Assembly: GCA_019118685.1 (NCBI GenBank)
Contig: DWYL01000135.1
Span: 1-36,511, forward strand
Direction: 5' to 3'
Length of the DNA stretch: 36,511 bases
DNA from: Candidatus Blautia merdipullorum
Lineage (GTDB): Bacteria > Bacillota > Clostridia > Lachnospirales > Lachnospiraceae
The notes beneath the pieces were generated by a model. The model was not told where the DNA came from. It worked only from the letters and a program-made list of their open reading frames with translations, and ran no database searches. The position numbers and the translations under genes were made by a program. Of this stretch, positions 8,843 to 17,671 are shown piece after piece (within the stretch, counting starts at the first letter, position 1; each line of letters begins with the position of its first letter).

Positions 8843-9961
8843 GTGGTCGAATTAGATAGCTTTAAGACCAGGCTGAACGGATACACCCTGCCCCTGGAAG
8901 AAGTGAGGGAGTCTCTTGATCTGGAGAATAAAGAACAGAGAGTGGAGGAGCTGGAGAGAGAGATGGAAGCTCCCGGCTTCTGGGATAATGCAGAACGCTC
9001 CCAGAAGATGATGAAAGAATTAAGCGCCCTGAAAAGCGATATGGAGGTTTATCATAAGCTTCAGAACCAGAAGGAAGAAATTGAACTGATGATCGATATG
9101 GGATATGAGGAAAACGATCCTTCTGTGATCCCGGATATTGAGGAAATGCTGAAAGAATTTGAAGAAGAGTTTGAAACTATCCGAATCAAAACCCTTCTCT
9201 CAGGAGAGTACGACAAGTGCAGCGCTATTGTGACTCTTCATGCAGGAGCCGGGGGAACGGAATCCTGTGACTGGGCCAGTATGCTTTACAGGATGTATCT
9301 GAGATGGGCAGACCGGCACGGATTTTCCACAGAGGTCCTGGACTATCTGGACGGAGAGGAAGCCGGGATCAAATCTGTGACCTTTCAGGTTAACGGAGAA
9401 AATGCCTATGGATATCTGAAATCGGAAAAAGGAGTTCACCGCCTGGTGCGTATTTCTCCCTTTAATGCGGCGGGAAAGAGACAGACTTCCTTTGTTTCCT
9501 GCGATGTGATGCCGGATATTGAGGAGGATGTGGATGTGGAGATCAATCCGGATGATCTGAAGATTGATACTTACCGTTCCAGCGGCGCCGGAGGTCAGCA
9601 TATCAATAAGACCTCTTCAGCTGTACGTATTACCCATATTCCTACGGGAATCGTGGTGCAGTGTCAGAACGAACGTTCCCAGTTCCAGAATAAGGACAAA
9701 GCCATGCAGATGCTGAAGGCGAAGCTGTATATGCTGAAGCAGCAGGAAAATGAGAAGAAGCTTTCCGGCATCCAGGGCGAGCTGACAGAGATCGGCTGGG
9801 GAAATCAGATCCGCTCTTATGTCATGCAGCCATATACCATGGTGAAAGATCACAGGACCAATGAGGAAACGGGAAACGTAGACGCAGTAATGAACGGAAA
9901 TATTGATAACTTTATCAATGCTTATCTAAAGTGGTCAGCTTTAGGAAAAAAGGAAAAATAG
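8843..9961 (+). CDS. prfB: Peptide chain release factor 2 (no internal frameshift)
   Basis: GTG start with AGGAGG RBS; HAGAGGTESCDWASMLYRMY, YRSSGAGGQHINKTSSAVRITHIPTGIVV (GGQ motif), and RF2-type N-terminus in one continuous frame. Confidence 0.96.
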   Translation: MVELDSFKTRLNGYTLPLEEVRESLDLENKEQRVEELEREMEAPGFWDNAERSQKMMKELSALKSDMEVYHKLQNQKEEIELMIDMGYEENDPSVIPDIEEMLKEFEEEFETIRIKTLLSGEYDKCSAIVTLHAGAGGTESCDWASMLYRMYLRWADRHGFSTEVLDYLDGEEAGIKSVTFQVNGENAYGYLKSEKGVHRLVRISPFNAAGKRQTSFVSCDVMPDIEEDVDVEINPDDLKIDTYRSSGAGGQHINKTSSAVRITHIPTGIVVQCQNERSQFQNKDKAMQMLKAKLYMLKQQENEKKLSGIQGELTEIGWGNQIRSYVMQPYTMVKDHRTNEETGNVDAVMNGNIDNFINAYLKWSALGKKEK

Positions 9962-10039
9962 TTGCCTAAAAGGATAAAGTATGGTACTATCTTTTGAGGA
10001 CGCACAAATGTATTTTTGGAAAGAACAAAGGTGAACCTT

Positions 10040-10483
10040 ATGACTGATCACAACAAGTATTATGTAGTAACAGAAAAGGCGGTGCCAGATGTCCTTCTGA
10101 AAGTAGTGGAGGCCAAAAAACTTTTGGATACTCAAAAGCTGGATACCGTACAGGAGGCAGTAGATGCGGTGGGGATAAGCAGAAGCTCCTTTTATAAATA
10201 TAAAGATGATATTTTTCCATTTAAGGAGAAAACCAAAGGGGAAAACATTACTTTTATCCTTCAGATGGATGACGAGCCCGGACTGCTTTCAGCGGTACTG
10301 GCGGCTATCGCCCAGTTTCACGGAAACATCCTGACCATTCATCAGAGTATTCCTATGAATGGTGTGGCTGGTCTTACTTTAAGTGTGGCGATTCTTCCTG
10401 CAGAGGGGGATGCCGCAGCCATGGTGGATAATATTGAGCATATTAAAGGTGTGCATTATCTGAAAATATTAGGCAGAGAATAG
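10040..10483 (+). CDS. ACT domain-containing protein, PheB/UPF0735-like
   Basis: MTDHNKYYVVTEKAVPDVLLKVVEAKKLLDT...AVGISRSSFYKYKDDIFPF...ITFILQMDDEPGLLSAVLAAIAQFHGNILTIHQSIPMNGVAGLTLSV; precedes hom. Confidence 0.88.
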   Translation: MTDHNKYYVVTEKAVPDVLLKVVEAKKLLDTQKLDTVQEAVDAVGISRSSFYKYKDDIFPFKEKTKGENITFILQMDDEPGLLSAVLAAIAQFHGNILTIHQSIPMNGVAGLTLSVAILPAEGDAAAMVDNIEHIKGVHYLKILGRE

Positions 10484-10498
10484 GCAGAGGAGAAGATT

Positions 10499-11716
10499 AT
10501 GATTCAAATTGCAGTGTTAGGATATGGAACCGTAGGTTCCGGTGTAGTGGAAGTATTGGATACCAACAAAGAGAGCATTAAAAAAAGAGCAGGAGAGGAG
10601 ATCCATATCAAATATGTGCTGGATCTCAGGGATTTCCCGGGAAGTCCTATAGAGAAGATCCTGGTCCATGATTTTGAGACAATCATGAAAGATCCGGAAG
10701 TGAAGATCGTGGTAGAAGTAATGGGCGGAGTGGAGCCGGCCTATACTTTCTCAAAAAGAGCCTTAGAGGCAGGAAAGTCTGTATGCACCTCTAATAAGGA
10801 ATTGGTTGCCAGACATGGACTGGAGCTTATTGAGATCGCCAAGGCTCACAAGGTAAACTATATGTTTGAGGCAAGCTGCGGAGGAGGAATTCCCATTATC
10901 CGTCCGCTGAATTCTTCGCTTACTGCAGATGAGATCGACGAGATCACAGGTATTTTAAATGGAACTACCAATTATATCCTTACGGAAATGGGAGACAGAT
11001 ATGCAGATTTCGAGGCAGTATTAAAAGAAGCTCAGGAAAAAGGTTATGCAGAGCGGAATCCGGAGGCAGACGTGGAAGGATTTGATGCCTGCAGGAAGAT
11101 TGCCATTCTTTCTTCTCTGGCCTATGGAGCTCATGTAAATTATGAGAGCATTTATACCGAGGGAATTACAAAAATCACTGCTGAGGATATGAAATATGCC
11201 AGCCTTCTGGGAATGAAGGTGAAGCTGCTGGCTACCAGTAAGAGAAAGGGCGAGAAATTCTATGCGATGGTGTGTCCGGAACTGGTGGGAAAGAACAGTC
11301 CTCTTTACAGTGTAAACGGCGTATTTAACGCCATTTTTGTCCATGGAAATGTACTCGGAGATGCGATGTTCTACGGCAGCGGCGCAGGCAAACTGCCTAC
11401 GGCCAGCGCTGTAGTGGGAGATGTGGTGGACTGCGCTAAACACCAGGGCAAGACGGTAGTGACTTATTGGAGCAGCAAGGTTCTGGATCAGGTTGATATT
11501 AAAGATGTAGAACATAAATTCTTTGTGAGAGTAAAGGGAAATCTTCAGGAAGACAAAGAAAAAATAGAAGTGCTTTTTGGAAAAGCAGAGTTTATTTCTG
11601 TTCCTGGACTGGACGATGAGTTTGGATTTGTCACAGAAATGATGAGTGAGGGAACGTTTGACGAGAAAGCGGCTGCTTGTCCGGAAATCCTGGGCAGGAT
11701 CCGTATCAGAGCATAA
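10499..11716 (+). CDS. hom: Homoserine dehydrogenase
   Basis: IQIAVLGYGTVGSGVVEVL...VEVMGGVEPAYTFSKRALEAGKSVCTSNKELVA...EASCGGGIPIIRPLNSSL...ILNGTTNYILTEM...NPEADVEGFDACRKIAILSSLAYG. Confidence 0.96.
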   Translation: MIQIAVLGYGTVGSGVVEVLDTNKESIKKRAGEEIHIKYVLDLRDFPGSPIEKILVHDFETIMKDPEVKIVVEVMGGVEPAYTFSKRALEAGKSVCTSNKELVARHGLELIEIAKAHKVNYMFEASCGGGIPIIRPLNSSLTADEIDEITGILNGTTNYILTEMGDRYADFEAVLKEAQEKGYAERNPEADVEGFDACRKIAILSSLAYGAHVNYESIYTEGITKITAEDMKYASLLGMKVKLLATSKRKGEKFYAMVCPELVGKNSPLYSVNGVFNAIFVHGNVLGDAMFYGSGAGKLPTASAVVGDVVDCAKHQGKTVVTYWSSKVLDQVDIKDVEHKFFVRVKGNLQEDKEKIEVLFGKAEFISVPGLDDEFGFVTEMMSEGTFDEKAAACPEILGRIRIRA

Positions 11717-11732
11717 TAAGAGGTAGAAGAAC

Positions 11733-12938
11733 ATGAAGTATATTGTGGTTTTAGGAGACGGTATGGCAGATGAACCCCTGGAGGAGCTGGGGGGCAAGAC
11801 TCCTCTGGCATATGCAGACACTCCTGTAATGGATAGCCTGGCCAGCCAGGGAGAAATGGGAATGGTAAAGAATGTCCCCAAAGGGATGGCGCCGGGAAGC
11901 GATACGGCAAATCTTTCTGTGCTGGGATACGATCCGGAAATTTACTATTCCGGCCGATCTCCTCTGGAGGCCCTGAATATAGGGGTTGATATGAAAGAAG
12001 GAGATGTGGCGATTCGGGCCAACCTGGTAACTCTGTCTCAGGAAGAGGAGAATTATGAGGAGAAGCGGATCCTGGATCACAGTGCAGATGAGATTACTAC
12101 AGAAGAATCCGAAGTCCTGCTGGAAGCAGTAAAAAAAGAGCTGGAAAATGAAACTTTTCAGTTTTATTCCGGAACCAGCTATAGGCATTGCCTGATATGG
12201 AAGAAGGGAATGACAGTACCTCTTACGCCCCCTCATGATATCCGGGGGAAAAGGATCCGGGAGTATCTGCCCGATGAACCGGCACTTCTGGAAATGCAGA
12301 AGAAGAGCTATGAGATTCTGAAAGATCACCCGGTAAACCGGGCCAGGATAGAAAAAGGTCTGAATCCGGGAAACAGCCTGTGGTTCTGGGGGGCAGGCAC
12401 AAAGCCGTCCCTGGATTCTTTTGAAGAGAAATTCCACAAAAAAGGGGCTATGATTTCTGCTGTGGATCTTTTAAAAGGAATTGCCGTGGGAACCAGCATG
12501 AAAAACATTTATGTGGAAGGCGCCAACGGCGGTCTGGATACCAATTATGAGGGAAAGGCAGACGCAGCTTTGAAAGCGCTGCTGGAGGATGGCTGCGACT
12601 TTGTTTATGTTCATGTAGAGGCACCCGATGAGATGGGACATCAGGGAAGCATAGAAAAGAAGATCAAGGCCATTGAATATCTGGATAAAAGAGTGGTGGC
12701 AAGGATAAAAGAAGGCATGGACGCTTCCGGGGAAAATTACCGGATGCTGGTACTTCCGGATCATCCGACCCCCATTTGTGTGAAAACTCACACTTCCGAT
12801 CCTGTTCCCTATGTGCTCTACGACAGCAGAAACAAGGAAGAGAAGGGAGGCTTCTGCTACAATGAGGCAGAGGCCCAAAAGACAGGAAAACTGCTGGAAA
12901 AGGGACACGAACTGATCTGGCATTTGTTAGAAGAATAG
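11733..12938 (+). CDS. Cofactor-independent phosphoglycerate mutase family protein (ApgM-like), putative homoserine kinase
   Basis: MKYIVVLGDGMADEPLEELGGKTPLAYADTPVMDSLA...APGSDTANLSVLGYDP...YSGRSPLEA...HVEAPDEMGHQG...LPDHPTPICVKTHTSDPVPYVLYD; immediately follows hom. Confidence 0.9.
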   Translation: MKYIVVLGDGMADEPLEELGGKTPLAYADTPVMDSLASQGEMGMVKNVPKGMAPGSDTANLSVLGYDPEIYYSGRSPLEALNIGVDMKEGDVAIRANLVTLSQEEENYEEKRILDHSADEITTEESEVLLEAVKKELENETFQFYSGTSYRHCLIWKKGMTVPLTPPHDIRGKRIREYLPDEPALLEMQKKSYEILKDHPVNRARIEKGLNPGNSLWFWGAGTKPSLDSFEEKFHKKGAMISAVDLLKGIAVGTSMKNIYVEGANGGLDTNYEGKADAALKALLEDGCDFVYVHVEAPDEMGHQGSIEKKIKAIEYLDKRVVARIKEGMDASGENYRMLVLPDHPTPICVKTHTSDPVPYVLYDSRNKEEKGGFCYNEAEAQKTGKLLEKGHELIWHLLEE

Positions 12939-12947
12939 ATAAGAGAA

Positions 12948-13024
12948 GAGGGGCTGTCGCATTAGTTCATATTTCAGCAATAAAATGTATAAATATTCTC
13001 GATTTTGATTTGCGACGGCCCCTC
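12948..13024. repeat. Palindromic intergenic element E0 (coreless form), probable bidirectional terminator
   Basis: GAGGGGCTGTCGCA...TGCGACGGCCCCTC inverted repeat between convergent genes. The interior shares 35 nt exactly (inverted) with the element at 17672-17826. Confidence 0.85.
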
Positions 13025-13868
13025 ATTTGCAGTTCACGGATATCCTGGTAAGATATTCTTCCTCTTTTGCAGAAAGTTCATCCAGGACCGCCTCTTTATA
13101 TACGAACTCTCCGGGGGCAAGCCGGTGCTTGTCCAGATAAGCAAGAAGCTTTCGGAAGGCTTCTTCTGATTTGTAGTAATTTCCCCTCAGATATATAGCA
13201 GCGTAGGTACCTGCTTTTTTTATGCAGGTTTTTATGGAAGAAGGGATTTTTTCCGGAGACTGGCAGGTTTCTGTAAAGAAATATCCGTAAGTCTCCCAGT
13301 CCTGAGCCCGGAGTCCGGACAGGGGAAGCATGGCCCCGTAGGGGTAGCCGGAATTTAGCCGGTAATGACTGCATTGGGCGATATGTTCGCAGAGTGCAGA
13401 GAAGATCCGGTCATGATCATCAGAAAAAATAGGGGCGCTCAGGACCAGAAGCTGCTCCTCCTCCTGGGTTTCCAGAAACACGGAGGAGAGATCCGTGACG
13501 TTCTGGAGTTCTCTGGCTCTGTGAAGGAGAGAAAGTTTTGTATGGATCACAGTCTGTATGCGGCGGAGCTGTTCAAGCTCCGCCGCTACTTTTGTCTGCT
13601 GGATTTCCAGAAGCTCCTCTATGGCAGAGGGGCTTTGATGGGAGATATATTCTTTTATTTCCTTTAAAGGCATCCCCAGTTCTTTCAGACAGGTAATGGT
13701 AAAGAATACGTCGCATTGACTTTCGCTGTAATACCGATAGCCTTTCTCATCAGTGGAAGCCGGAGAAAAAAGGCCGATCTCATCATAGTGGAAAAGGGTT
13801 CTTTTATTTGTTCCGCATAATTTGGCAAATTCTCCGGTTTTTATGCATGGGATATTTAATTTTTGCAT
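13023..13868 (-). CDS. MerR family transcriptional regulator with C-terminal effector-binding domain
   Basis: MQKLNIPCIKTGEFAKLCGTNKRTLFHYDEIGLFSPASTDEKGYRYYSESQCDVFFTITCLKELGMPLKEIKEYI: MerR HTH; C-terminal ~130 aa resembles GyrI-like ligand domains. Confidence 0.92.
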   Translation of the reverse strand: MQKLNIPCIKTGEFAKLCGTNKRTLFHYDEIGLFSPASTDEKGYRYYSESQCDVFFTITCLKELGMPLKEIKEYISHQSPSAIEELLEIQQTKVAAELEQLRRIQTVIHTKLSLLHRARELQNVTDLSSVFLETQEEEQLLVLSAPIFSDDHDRIFSALCEHIAQCSHYRLNSGYPYGAMLPLSGLRAQDWETYGYFFTETCQSPEKIPSSIKTCIKKAGTYAAIYLRGNYYKSEEAFRKLLAYLDKHRLAPGEFVYKEAVLDELSAKEEEYLTRISVNCK

Positions 13869-13884
13869 AAATATACATTTCTCC

Positions 13885-13915
13885 TTGACTATACCGTAAC
13901 GTTATACTTTATTAT
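13885..13915 (+). promoter_or_regulatory. MerR-type promoter facing the aminotransferase operon, with 19-nt spacer and dyad
   Basis: TTGACT (13885-13890), 19-nt spacer ATACCGTAACGTTATACTT, TATTAT (13910-13915). Imperfect dyad TATACCGTAACGTTATA in and around the spacer. Confidence 0.7.
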
Positions 13916-13939
13916 ATAAAAACGTCCAAGTGACGTCAA
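13911..13939 (-). promoter_or_regulatory. Sigma-70-type promoter for the merR gene
   Basis: On the minus strand: TTGACG (13939-13934), 17-nt spacer, TATAAT (13916-13911). Confidence 0.75.
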
Positions 13940-14051
13940 TAGAAGGAAAATTTAAAGATTATACATAGTCCGCCCAGGCTGTCCTAAGAAAAAGGATCTG
14001 GGGCGCAGATGGAGAGCGGATGATAAAAAAGACAGAGGAGGATGTATAATT

Positions 14052-15230
14052 ATGCCAGAGCTAAGTCAGCGGGTAGGAACTTTTACAGATTCTGTGATCC
14101 GGCGGATGACCAGGATCAGCGATGAATATGGAGCTATTAATCTTTCTCAGGGCTTTCCGGATTTTGATCCCCCAAAAGAGATTATGGATGCCCTGGCCCA
14201 GGCCGCCTATAAAGGCCCTCACCAGTATTCAGTGACCTTTGGAGCTGAGAACTTCAGAGAAGCTCTTGCCAGAAAACAGGGAAAAGCCATTGGAAGAGCC
14301 ATTGACCCGGAAACTGAGATCGTAGTGACCTGCGGAGGCACAGAGGCCATGATGTGTGCTATGATGACTATCTGTAATCCGGGAGACAAGGTTATGGTAT
14401 TTTCTCCTTTTTATGAAAATTACGGAGCGGATGCGATTTTGTCCGGAGCAGAACCCATCTATATTCCGCTGGTCCCTCCGGAATACAAGTTTGATATCAA
14501 TCTGGTGGAAGAAGGATTCAAAGAGGGAGCAAAAGCCATTATCGTCTGCAATCCCTCCAACCCCTGTGGAAAAGTGTTCTCCAGGGAAGAACTGATGGGA
14601 ATCGGAGAACTGGCCCTGAAATATGATGCTTTTGTGGTTACTGATGAAGTTTACGAGCATATGGTCTATGCCCCCTATCATCATACCTGCATGGCTTCTC
14701 TTCCGGGAATGTATGACCATACCATCACCTGCAATTCCCTGTCTAAGACCTATTCTATTACAGGATGGAGACTGGGCTATCTGATCGGCCCGGAGAATGT
14801 CATCGAGGCCGCCAAAAAGGTCCATGATTTTCTTACAGTAGGAGCCGCGGCTCCTCTCCAGGAAGCAGCGGTAACAGGACTGAACTTCCCGGATTCTTAT
14901 TATGAGAATCTGCTGAAGACCTATACGGAGAAAAGGGATTATTTCTTGAAAGGGCTGGATGAGATCGGCCTGAAACATAATGTGCCTCAGGGTACCTATT
15001 TTGTACTCATTGATATTCAGGAGTTTCTGGATTTGCCTATGTTTGATGGATATACAGATCTGGAATTCTGTGAGTGGATGATCAAAAATATCAAGGTGGC
15101 GGCAGTGCCGGGATCCAGCTTCTTTAAAGAAGAAGTCAATAATCTGATCCGTCTGCATTTTGCCAGAGAGAAAGATACTATTGATGAGGCCCTTCGCCGT
15201 CTGAAAAAATTAAAGGAGCTGAAAGGATGA
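14052..15230 (+). CDS. PLP-dependent class I/II aminotransferase
   Basis: INLSQGFPDFDPPKEIMDAL...HQYSVTFGAENFREALARK...NPSNPCGKVFSREEL...VTDEVYEHMVYAPYHHTCMASLPGM...CNSLSKTYSITGWRLGYLIGP (PLP lysine in SKTYSITGWR). Confidence 0.94.
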   Translation: MPELSQRVGTFTDSVIRRMTRISDEYGAINLSQGFPDFDPPKEIMDALAQAAYKGPHQYSVTFGAENFREALARKQGKAIGRAIDPETEIVVTCGGTEAMMCAMMTICNPGDKVMVFSPFYENYGADAILSGAEPIYIPLVPPEYKFDINLVEEGFKEGAKAIIVCNPSNPCGKVFSREELMGIGELALKYDAFVVTDEVYEHMVYAPYHHTCMASLPGMYDHTITCNSLSKTYSITGWRLGYLIGPENVIEAAKKVHDFLTVGAAAPLQEAAVTGLNFPDSYYENLLKTYTEKRDYFLKGLDEIGLKHNVPQGTYFVLIDIQEFLDLPMFDGYTDLEFCEWMIKNIKVAAVPGSSFFKEEVNNLIRLHFAREKDTIDEALRRLKKLKELKG

Positions 15231-16303
15231 AGTCATATTCTGTATATTTCGCAAATTATACCATAGGAGAAGACGCCTATGAAAACGTTCCCCAGGTCTG
15301 CGGACACTATGGAAAACGGATCCTCCTTATCGGAGGGGAAAAGGCTATGGAAGCCGGACTGGGAATCCTTGAAAAAGCGATCCAGGGTACAGAGCTGGAG
15401 ATTGTGGATAAAGTGGTTTTCGGAGAGGATTGTACGCCGGGGACTATAAAGCGCTGGGCAGATCATGCCCGGGAATGTGAGGCTGACATGATTTTTGGAA
15501 TGGGCGGCGGAAAGGCCCTGGATACTGCAAAAGGAGCAGCAGACCAGACAGGCCTTCCGGTCTTTACTTTTCCCACAATAGCGGCCACCTGTGCGGCGAC
15601 AACTGCCTTATCTGTAGTATATAAAGAAGATGGAAATTTTGACCGTTTTTACTTTTTTGACAAGCCGGCCCGGCACTGCTTTATCAATACCCGGGTCATT
15701 GCAGATGCGCCATGGCGGTATCTGCGTGCGGGCATGGGAGATACTATGGGAAAATTTTTCGAGTGCCATTTTGCTGCCAGAGGAGATAAACTGGACCACA
15801 GCTCTTCTCTGGGAAGAGAAATCAGTAACCTGTGTTATGGGCCTTTGCTGGAACATGGGGTTCAGGCCCTGAAGGACTGCAAAGCGCGTAAAGCCTCTTT
15901 TGATCTCCAACAGGCAGTGCTGGCTAATATCGTGAGCACGGGAATGGTTTCCCTGATGGTGCTGGATGACTATAACTGCGCTATTGCTCATTCTGTATAT
16001 TATGGTCTGGTAATTCTGCCGGGATTTGAAGAGAAATATCTCCACGGCGACGTGGTGGCTTACGGAGTGCTGGTTCAGCTGGCAGTGGATCATGATATGG
16101 AAAGACTGCCGGAGGCAAAAAAATTCCTGAAAGATCTGGGAATCCCATCTACTTTAAAAGAAATGGAAGTGCCCCTGGACCGGGAATATCTGAAGGATGT
16201 TTTACGAGAAACAGTAACAGGACCGGATATGGAACATATTCCTTATCCGGTAACTGAGGATATGATCTACCAGGCTATGGAAATCGTAGAGGGATTGGAG
16301 TAA
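15227..16303 (+). CDS. Iron-containing alcohol dehydrogenase/GldA-HcxA-like oxidoreductase
   Basis: GKRILLIGGEKAMEAG...IFGMGGGKALDTAKGAADQTGLPVFTFPTIAATCAATTALSVVY...GMGDTMGKFFE...NCAIAHSVYYGL...EEKYLHGDVVAYGVLVQL; ATGA overlap with upstream gene. Confidence 0.88.
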   Translation: MKSYSVYFANYTIGEDAYENVPQVCGHYGKRILLIGGEKAMEAGLGILEKAIQGTELEIVDKVVFGEDCTPGTIKRWADHARECEADMIFGMGGGKALDTAKGAADQTGLPVFTFPTIAATCAATTALSVVYKEDGNFDRFYFFDKPARHCFINTRVIADAPWRYLRAGMGDTMGKFFECHFAARGDKLDHSSSLGREISNLCYGPLLEHGVQALKDCKARKASFDLQQAVLANIVSTGMVSLMVLDDYNCAIAHSVYYGLVILPGFEEKYLHGDVVAYGVLVQLAVDHDMERLPEAKKFLKDLGIPSTLKEMEVPLDREYLKDVLRETVTGPDMEHIPYPVTEDMIYQAMEIVEGLE

Positions 16304-16306
16304 GAG

Positions 16307-17668
16307 ATGGAAAAGAAGATAGAGAATACCTATGTGAATAAGAAAAATCTGATAAAGTTTATTATTGGCTCTGCTTTCGGTGTATTGATGTTTTTGGTGC
16401 CTATTCCCTATGAGTCTTCTTTTACCACACTCCTTGACTTTGTAAAGATGTGGATCCAGGGACTGCTGGGCGGCAGTCTGATCTACATTGTTACGGCTCT
16501 GCTGGTGGTCTCTGCAGTGGTCAGTCTGGTGGATTTTCTGGTAAAACCTGATCTCATCAGGAAGAACCGGTATCTGAGCAAAGCTTTCTGCACAACGCCT
16601 TTGTATCTGGTATCCAAGATCATCGGAGCTGTGGTAGGGGTCATGGTGCTTTTCCAGACAGGACCGGCAGTTGTGATCTCCCCGGATACAGGCGGGACCA
16701 TTATCGATCTGTGCGGAACTCTTTTCTGCATTCTGATCGCTTTTAGCTTCATACTTCCTTTTCTTACAGACTGCGGGATCATGGAGTTTCTGGGAGTCAT
16801 TGCAAGACCGGTGGTACGGCCTTTATTCCATGTACCCGGCCGGGCGTCCGTAGATCTGATCGCCTCCTGGTTCGGTGCGGCCAATGCAGCGGTGATCCTT
16901 ACCAGAGAGCAGTATATGAAAGGATTTTATACAAAACGGGAAGCTGGGTACATCATGACCAATTTTTCCCTGGTATCTGTGCCCTTTTGCCTTATGGTAG
17001 CAGAAACTCTGGGCCTGTCCGGAGATTTCCCTGTTTTTTATCTCTGCGTCTGTATCGTGGGGATTATTCTGGCAGTCATCATTTCCAGGATACCGCCGAT
17101 CCGCACCATTCCCAATACCTATCGGGAAGCTACGGGGAAACAGGTGGCGGAGGATCTTCCCCAGGAGAAAGGTGTTCTTTCCTATGCTCTGGAATCCAGC
17201 TGTAAGAGAGCCAATGAATTTCATGTAGACACAGTGCTGGTAAGCGGCCTTGAGGTAATGATGGGAACACTTTTTGACCTGATCCCCATTGTGGCCTCCT
17301 GGGGCGTGGTGGCTCTGGCTATTGCCACTTATACACCTTTCTTTGACTGGATCTCCTATCCAATGGGACTGTATCTCCAGCTTTTTGGAGTAGAGGACGC
17401 CTTTGCTGTGGCGCCGGCCACTTTAGTAGGATTTACAGATATGTTTATTCCTGCCCTGCTCCTTGCGGGTTCGGATATAGCGGTAAAGACCACTTTCATT
17501 ATCGGAGCGCTGTCTCTGGTACAGATCATTTATCTGACAGAGGTGGGAACCGTAGTGATCAAAAGTGAAGTCCCTCTGGGATTCTGGAAGCTGCTGATTT
17601 TATTCCTTGAAAGGACGCTGATCGCCATTCCCATTCTGGTGCTGCTGGCAAATCTTATATACGGGTAA
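16307..17668 (+). CDS. YjiH-like nucleoside-recognition (Gate) domain membrane protein
   Basis: Multiple hydrophobic segments; VVISPDTGGTIIDLCGTLFCILIAFSFILPFLTDCGIMEFLGVIARPVVRPLFHVPGRASVDLIASWFGAANAAVILTREQYMKGFYTKREAGYIMTNFSLVSVPF; 3 nt after the previous stop. Confidence 0.85.
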   Translation: MEKKIENTYVNKKNLIKFIIGSAFGVLMFLVPIPYESSFTTLLDFVKMWIQGLLGGSLIYIVTALLVVSAVVSLVDFLVKPDLIRKNRYLSKAFCTTPLYLVSKIIGAVVGVMVLFQTGPAVVISPDTGGTIIDLCGTLFCILIAFSFILPFLTDCGIMEFLGVIARPVVRPLFHVPGRASVDLIASWFGAANAAVILTREQYMKGFYTKREAGYIMTNFSLVSVPFCLMVAETLGLSGDFPVFYLCVCIVGIILAVIISRIPPIRTIPNTYREATGKQVAEDLPQEKGVLSYALESSCKRANEFHVDTVLVSGLEVMMGTLFDLIPIVASWGVVALAIATYTPFFDWISYPMGLYLQLFGVEDAFAVAPATLVGFTDMFIPALLLAGSDIAVKTTFIIGALSLVQIIYLTEVGTVVIKSEVPLGFWKLLILFLERTLIAIPILVLLANLIYG

Positions 17669-17671
17669 AAC

